This document shows, piece by piece, positions 27,448 to 29,446 of a DNA stretch of 29,446 nucleotides (its first letter is position 1; each line of letters opens with the position of its first letter). The DNA is from a virus. The stretch is from IMG/VR virus record IMGVR_UViG_3300011113_000608, positions 1 to 29,446 of that record; one strand, written 5' to 3'. Both the position numbers and the translations under genes were made by a program. The notes beneath the pieces were generated by a model, which worked only from the letters and a program-made list of their open reading frames with translations, ran no database searches and was not told the origin of the DNA.

Positions 27448-27637
27448 CCAAAAACCCTTGATCACCCCACCGCCGACTATCCCAGAAATCATTGGTGAAT
27501 TGCTGGGTTTTCTTTCTCTTATCGCACTACTTGGATGGGCAATTGGATCGTTCTTTCCAGTTACTTGGGGACAAGCACTTGTAATCTCTTGGATGTTTAC
27601 CAGGCTATTAAATGTTTTAAGGAGTATTGGACGATGA
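27440..27637 (+). CDS. Small membrane protein, 65 aa
   Basis: ATG 27440 overlaps the previous gene by 8 nt. The start (MTNQKPLITPPPTIPEIIGE) resembles the internal MTNQQHTITPPPALINQWLG of the preceding protein, so it may have reused that start. Two hydrophobic segments follow (LLGFLSLIALLGWAIGSFF, then GQALVISWMFTRLLNVL). A chimera of a paralogous N-terminus and a membrane hairpin is likely. Function unknown. Confidence 0.7.
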   Translation: MTNQKPLITPPPTIPEIIGELLGFLSLIALLGWAIGSFFPVTWGQALVISWMFTRLLNVLRSIGR

Positions 27638-27987
27638 CTAAGCAACCACCATTTGAACTAATTCAGCAATGGGTGATTGAAATAGATTATGACGAATGCA
27701 ATTGGCTTTATGAGATCAACATAGCAAACCGGGCTGCTCAATGGGGCGCCAACGAAGAGCTGGAAGCGTGCTGCGAATACCTCAGATCCAGCGCCGCATG
27801 GGAGCCTGAAGATGTTCAGGAATTATTTGACCATTGCCGTCCCAAGCCGCCTAGCCTGAACGACATGGCACTCAAGATGCTTGATACCATCGAACGTGAT
27901 GCCCACTACCTACCGGAGATTACCGACACCATCCGCCGTGCCCTCCTATCCAACATCGATGACTTTAACAAAATCCCACAAAAATAA
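27634..27987 (+). CDS. Unknown protein, 117 aa, paralog of the 125-aa protein at 27070
   Basis: ATG 27634 (ATGACTAAG) at an ATGA overlap, with AAGGAG about 10 nt upstream; an upstream alternative start would run inside the membrane-protein gene. Shares the WGANEELEAC and RPKPPSL motifs with the protein at 27070. Acidic start (FELIQQWVIEIDYDECNWLY), helical end (ITDTIRRALLSNIDDFNK). Confidence 0.75.
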   Translation: MTKQPPFELIQQWVIEIDYDECNWLYEINIANRAAQWGANEELEACCEYLRSSAAWEPEDVQELFDHCRPKPPSLNDMALKMLDTIERDAHYLPEITDTIRRALLSNIDDFNKIPQK

Positions 27988-28165
27988 AATTCGGTTGTTT
28001 ATTTTGCGCCAACTATACGAATCTGAAAGAACAAGGAATAGGCTTGATCTTTTTGCCTCTTCACATGGCATGGATTCATTCGAAGCTATGGAGTTTTATG
28101 AAAGCGAAGTAGCGCGAATTGATAAACTATTCAACTATCCTTTAACCTCGCAGTATACCGATTAA
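27959..28165 (+). CDS. Unknown helical protein, 68 aa
   Basis: ATG 27959 overlaps the end of the previous gene by 29 nt. The product (MTLTKSHKNKIRLFILRQLY ... TSQYTD) is basic at the start and helical throughout (SERTRNRLDLFASSHGMD, then MEFYESEVARIDKLF). No family recognised; the overlap and the MT start fit the surrounding gene chain. An earlier start at 27881 is possible but would overlap heavily. Confidence 0.6.
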   Translation: MTLTKSHKNKIRLFILRQLYESERTRNRLDLFASSHGMDSFEAMEFYESEVARIDKLFNYPLTSQYTD

Positions 28166-28173
28166 CTAACACC

Positions 28174-28509
28174 ATGGCCGACTACAAACAACTGTGCACT
28201 GAGTTGCTTGATTGGTTAAATTTTTACAATTTATCCTGCAACACGGACGCCTCAACTGAGCAACTAGACAACGCTGTAGCTTGCGCTGACAAGGCCCGCG
28301 CTGAGCTGGCCGAGCCCGAGGGGCCGACGGATGAAGAGATCATGGAGCTAATGCCACAGCAAATGCGCGATGATTTAGATGCCGCAGCACGTGCGTTGTC
28401 GAGTTTTGATCTCAACTACGTCAAGGCCGCTTCCGTGTTTCGTATTATTCTCAACCGCCATGTTGTAGATCACGCCCGAGCCGTACTCACCAAATGGAGC
28501 CACCAATGA
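28174..28509 (+). CDS. Unknown helical protein, 111 aa, cyanophage-type
   Basis: ATG 28174, no Shine-Dalgarno. The sequence (YKQLCTELLDWLNFY ... KARAELAEPEGPTDEEIMEL) matches a pattern I recall from many small Synechococcus-phage proteins: an ALCAELL-type helix, then RARAALAEPEPEGPTDEE. Their role is unknown. The second half is a helix-rich segment (DDLDAAARALSSFDLNYVKA). The stop overlaps the next start (ATGA). Confidence 0.75.
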   Translation: MADYKQLCTELLDWLNFYNLSCNTDASTEQLDNAVACADKARAELAEPEGPTDEEIMELMPQQMRDDLDAAARALSSFDLNYVKAASVFRIILNRHVVDHARAVLTKWSHQ

Positions 28510-28829
28510 CTAACTTCACCCCCCTGAGCCCCGCCGCAGATGCAGTAGAGGACGCTGCTTACAAGGCCTGGATCACCAAGGACGACCCACGCAGCATTGC
28601 CATTAGCACCCTCCGGGCGCTGGCTGAGCAGGCTGGATCCATGAAACATTGGCACGTTGATCAGATCCGCTCCATTGCCGCCGAGCTGGAGGCTCCAACC
28701 CTGCTGGAATGCGCAATAAACGGAGATTCCAATGCCGCAAAAAAGTTTCTACACGAGGCGGGCTTCACCGACAAACAGGGCCAATGGCTTCCGCAGTATC
28801 AACCAATTACAGAAACGACTAATGGCTGA
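28506..28829 (+). CDS. Unknown protein, 107 aa, SPAA-type helical family
   Basis: ATG 28506 (ATGACTAAC) at an ATGA overlap. The N-terminal half (LSPAADAVEDAAYKAW ... STLRALAEQAG ... IRSIAAELEAP) is a paralog of the protein at 29034 (LSPAAQAVLDAAEAG ... AAIRAIADQVV ... LLAIAAELKG). The C-terminal third (AKKFLHEAGFTDKQGQWLPQ) is extra. This family, as I recall it, recurs in cyanophages without known function. Confidence 0.75.
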   Translation: MTNFTPLSPAADAVEDAAYKAWITKDDPRSIAISTLRALAEQAGSMKHWHVDQIRSIAAELEAPTLLECAINGDSNAAKKFLHEAGFTDKQGQWLPQYQPITETTNG

Positions 28830-29037
28830 GATCAGTACCTACAAGCTAGATGCAGCTTTCGTGGAACTACAAGAGTTTGATCACTTTGCCAAGCCCCATG
28901 ACTTCATCGAAGTCAGCCTTTGGAACAACGGAGAAGGCTTTGACGCCCACTTGAGCACACGCTGTAATCAGACCATTCGCCTGACCTGGGGTGAGTTCAA
29001 GGCACTCAAGAAGCTCATCAAGGAGCTAAATAAATGA
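28822..29037 (+). CDS. Unknown acidic protein, 71 aa
   Basis: ATG 28822 overlaps the previous gene by 8 nt. Probable beta-rich core (HDFIEVSLWNNGEGFDAHLS, then NQTIRLTWGEFKALKKLIKE) with a basic C-terminal helix. The pattern of strands followed by TWGEFKALKKLI resembles small phage accessory proteins, without a named family. Stop overlaps the next start by ATGA. Confidence 0.75.
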   Translation: MAEISTYKLDAAFVELQEFDHFAKPHDFIEVSLWNNGEGFDAHLSTRCNQTIRLTWGEFKALKKLIKELNK

Positions 29038-29285
29038 CCGCGCCCCTCTCCCCCGCTGCTCAGGCGGTGCTGGATGCTGCCGAAGCGGGGCTTGATGGTT
29101 ACATCGAGCTTTTGCCTCCCACATGGAAGTCCAGTGTTGCCGCCGCCATACGTGCTATTGCGGATCAGGTGGTGCCGTCTGACTCCAGCGAACCACGAAA
29201 CTACCTGCCCGCATTACTGGAGTGCCAACGCATCCGTGCCGAACTGCTTGCTATTGCCGCCGAGCTGAAGGGTGCTAATGGCTGA
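29034..29285 (+). CDS. Unknown protein, 83 aa, SPAA-type helical family
   Basis: ATG 29034 at an ATGA overlap. Three helices (LSPAAQAVLDAAEAG; SSVAAAIRAIADQVV; CQRIRAELLAIAAELKGANG) make a compact paralog of the N-terminal half of the protein at 28506. Proteins with this layout are, to my knowledge, typical of Synechococcus phages. Overlaps the next gene by 8 nt. Confidence 0.75.
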   Translation: MTAPLSPAAQAVLDAAEAGLDGYIELLPPTWKSSVAAAIRAIADQVVPSDSSEPRNYLPALLECQRIRAELLAIAAELKGANG

Positions 29286-29446
29286 ACCATCATGGCGTCA
29301 ATTAGCAGCTATTCCCGAATCCAAACTAAAAGCGCAAATCCTAAACGCTTGCGGCATCGAGCCTAATATCACTGGCATCAGTCATATATTCCACGCAGGA
29401 GACATGCAAATCCACGCCAGCTCATCACCTGGCCTTAATGATGACA
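29278..29446 (+). CDS. Unknown protein, partial (at least 56 aa; runs off right edge)
   Basis: ATG 29278 overlaps the previous gene by 8 nt, continuing the coupled chain. The visible part (MAEPSWRQLAAIPESKLKAQ ... HASSSPGLNDD) is open to the window end. It starts with a helix and contains ILNACGIEPNI. Too little is present to assign a function. Confidence 0.65.
   Translation, partial: MAEPSWRQLAAIPESKLKAQILNACGIEPNITGISHIFHAGDMQIHASSSPGLNDD

Noticed and set aside
1-29446. CRISPR array or insertion sequence
   Set aside because: I saw no regularly spaced direct repeats with unique spacers, no transposase, and no terminal inverted repeats with target duplications. The only mobile element seen is the intein.

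Overview
The window looks like part of a tailed double-stranded DNA phage genome (Caudoviricetes). The evidence is a large terminase subunit, a portal-like protein, a scaffold-like gene, and long runs of small overlapping genes. A picocyanobacterial host (Synechococcus/Cyanobium) is my inference. It rests on the small proteins at the right end (motifs such as LSPAAQAVLDAA, LLAIAAELKGAN and PEGPTDEE), which resemble proteins I recall from Synechococcus phages. I could run no database search.

Layout: the left 16.5 kb is one minus-strand block of virion and packaging genes. In transcription order it holds a 783-residue virion-type protein, small basic proteins, a run of glycine-zipper hydrophobic proteins that are candidate DNA-ejection or internal virion proteins, a candidate small terminase, the large terminase, a holin-like membrane protein, an AbrB-like protein, two unknown proteins, the portal, and a scaffold-like gene running off the left edge. 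The terminase P-loop is split by an intein that appears to be class 3. The scaffold-like gene overlaps the portal 3' end by 548 nt in another frame.

The right 13 kb is a plus-strand block of small accessory genes, presumably expressed early, divergent from the late block at about 16.5 kb. Between 16.8 and 17.3 kb lies a non-coding control region with five GCTTCGTT-like iterons, an 18-bp perfect palindrome and a long inverted repeat. From 17.3 to 26.2 kb the intergenic spaces hold repeated structured RNA elements. Five kinds recur: (A) a GCGG/CCGC hairpin just before Shine-Dalgarno starts, 4 copies; (B) three-way-junction elements with a T-arm-like hairpin that mostly engulf the upstream stop codon, 4 copies in two subtypes; (C) an H-type pseudoknot, 4 copies with compensatory changes; (D) a two-stem element with a conserved CA/GTAAGT internal loop and fully covarying stems, 3 copies; (E) a second pseudoknot of the same plan as C, 2 identical copies. 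A separate block of about 280 nt at 18.90-19.17 kb is packed with hairpins and looks like a structured non-coding RNA. I regard this RNA punctuation system as the most novel content of the window.

From 22.5 to 25.6 kb there are two larger genes, a PcfJ-like protein and an unknown with weak primase-like motifs. After a strong terminator at 26.06-26.09 kb, a translationally coupled chain of small genes runs to the right edge. Many of them begin ATGACTAA. The chain includes three tandem paralogs that differ mainly in the size of a Gly-Tyr repeat insert, and several other families of small paralogs.
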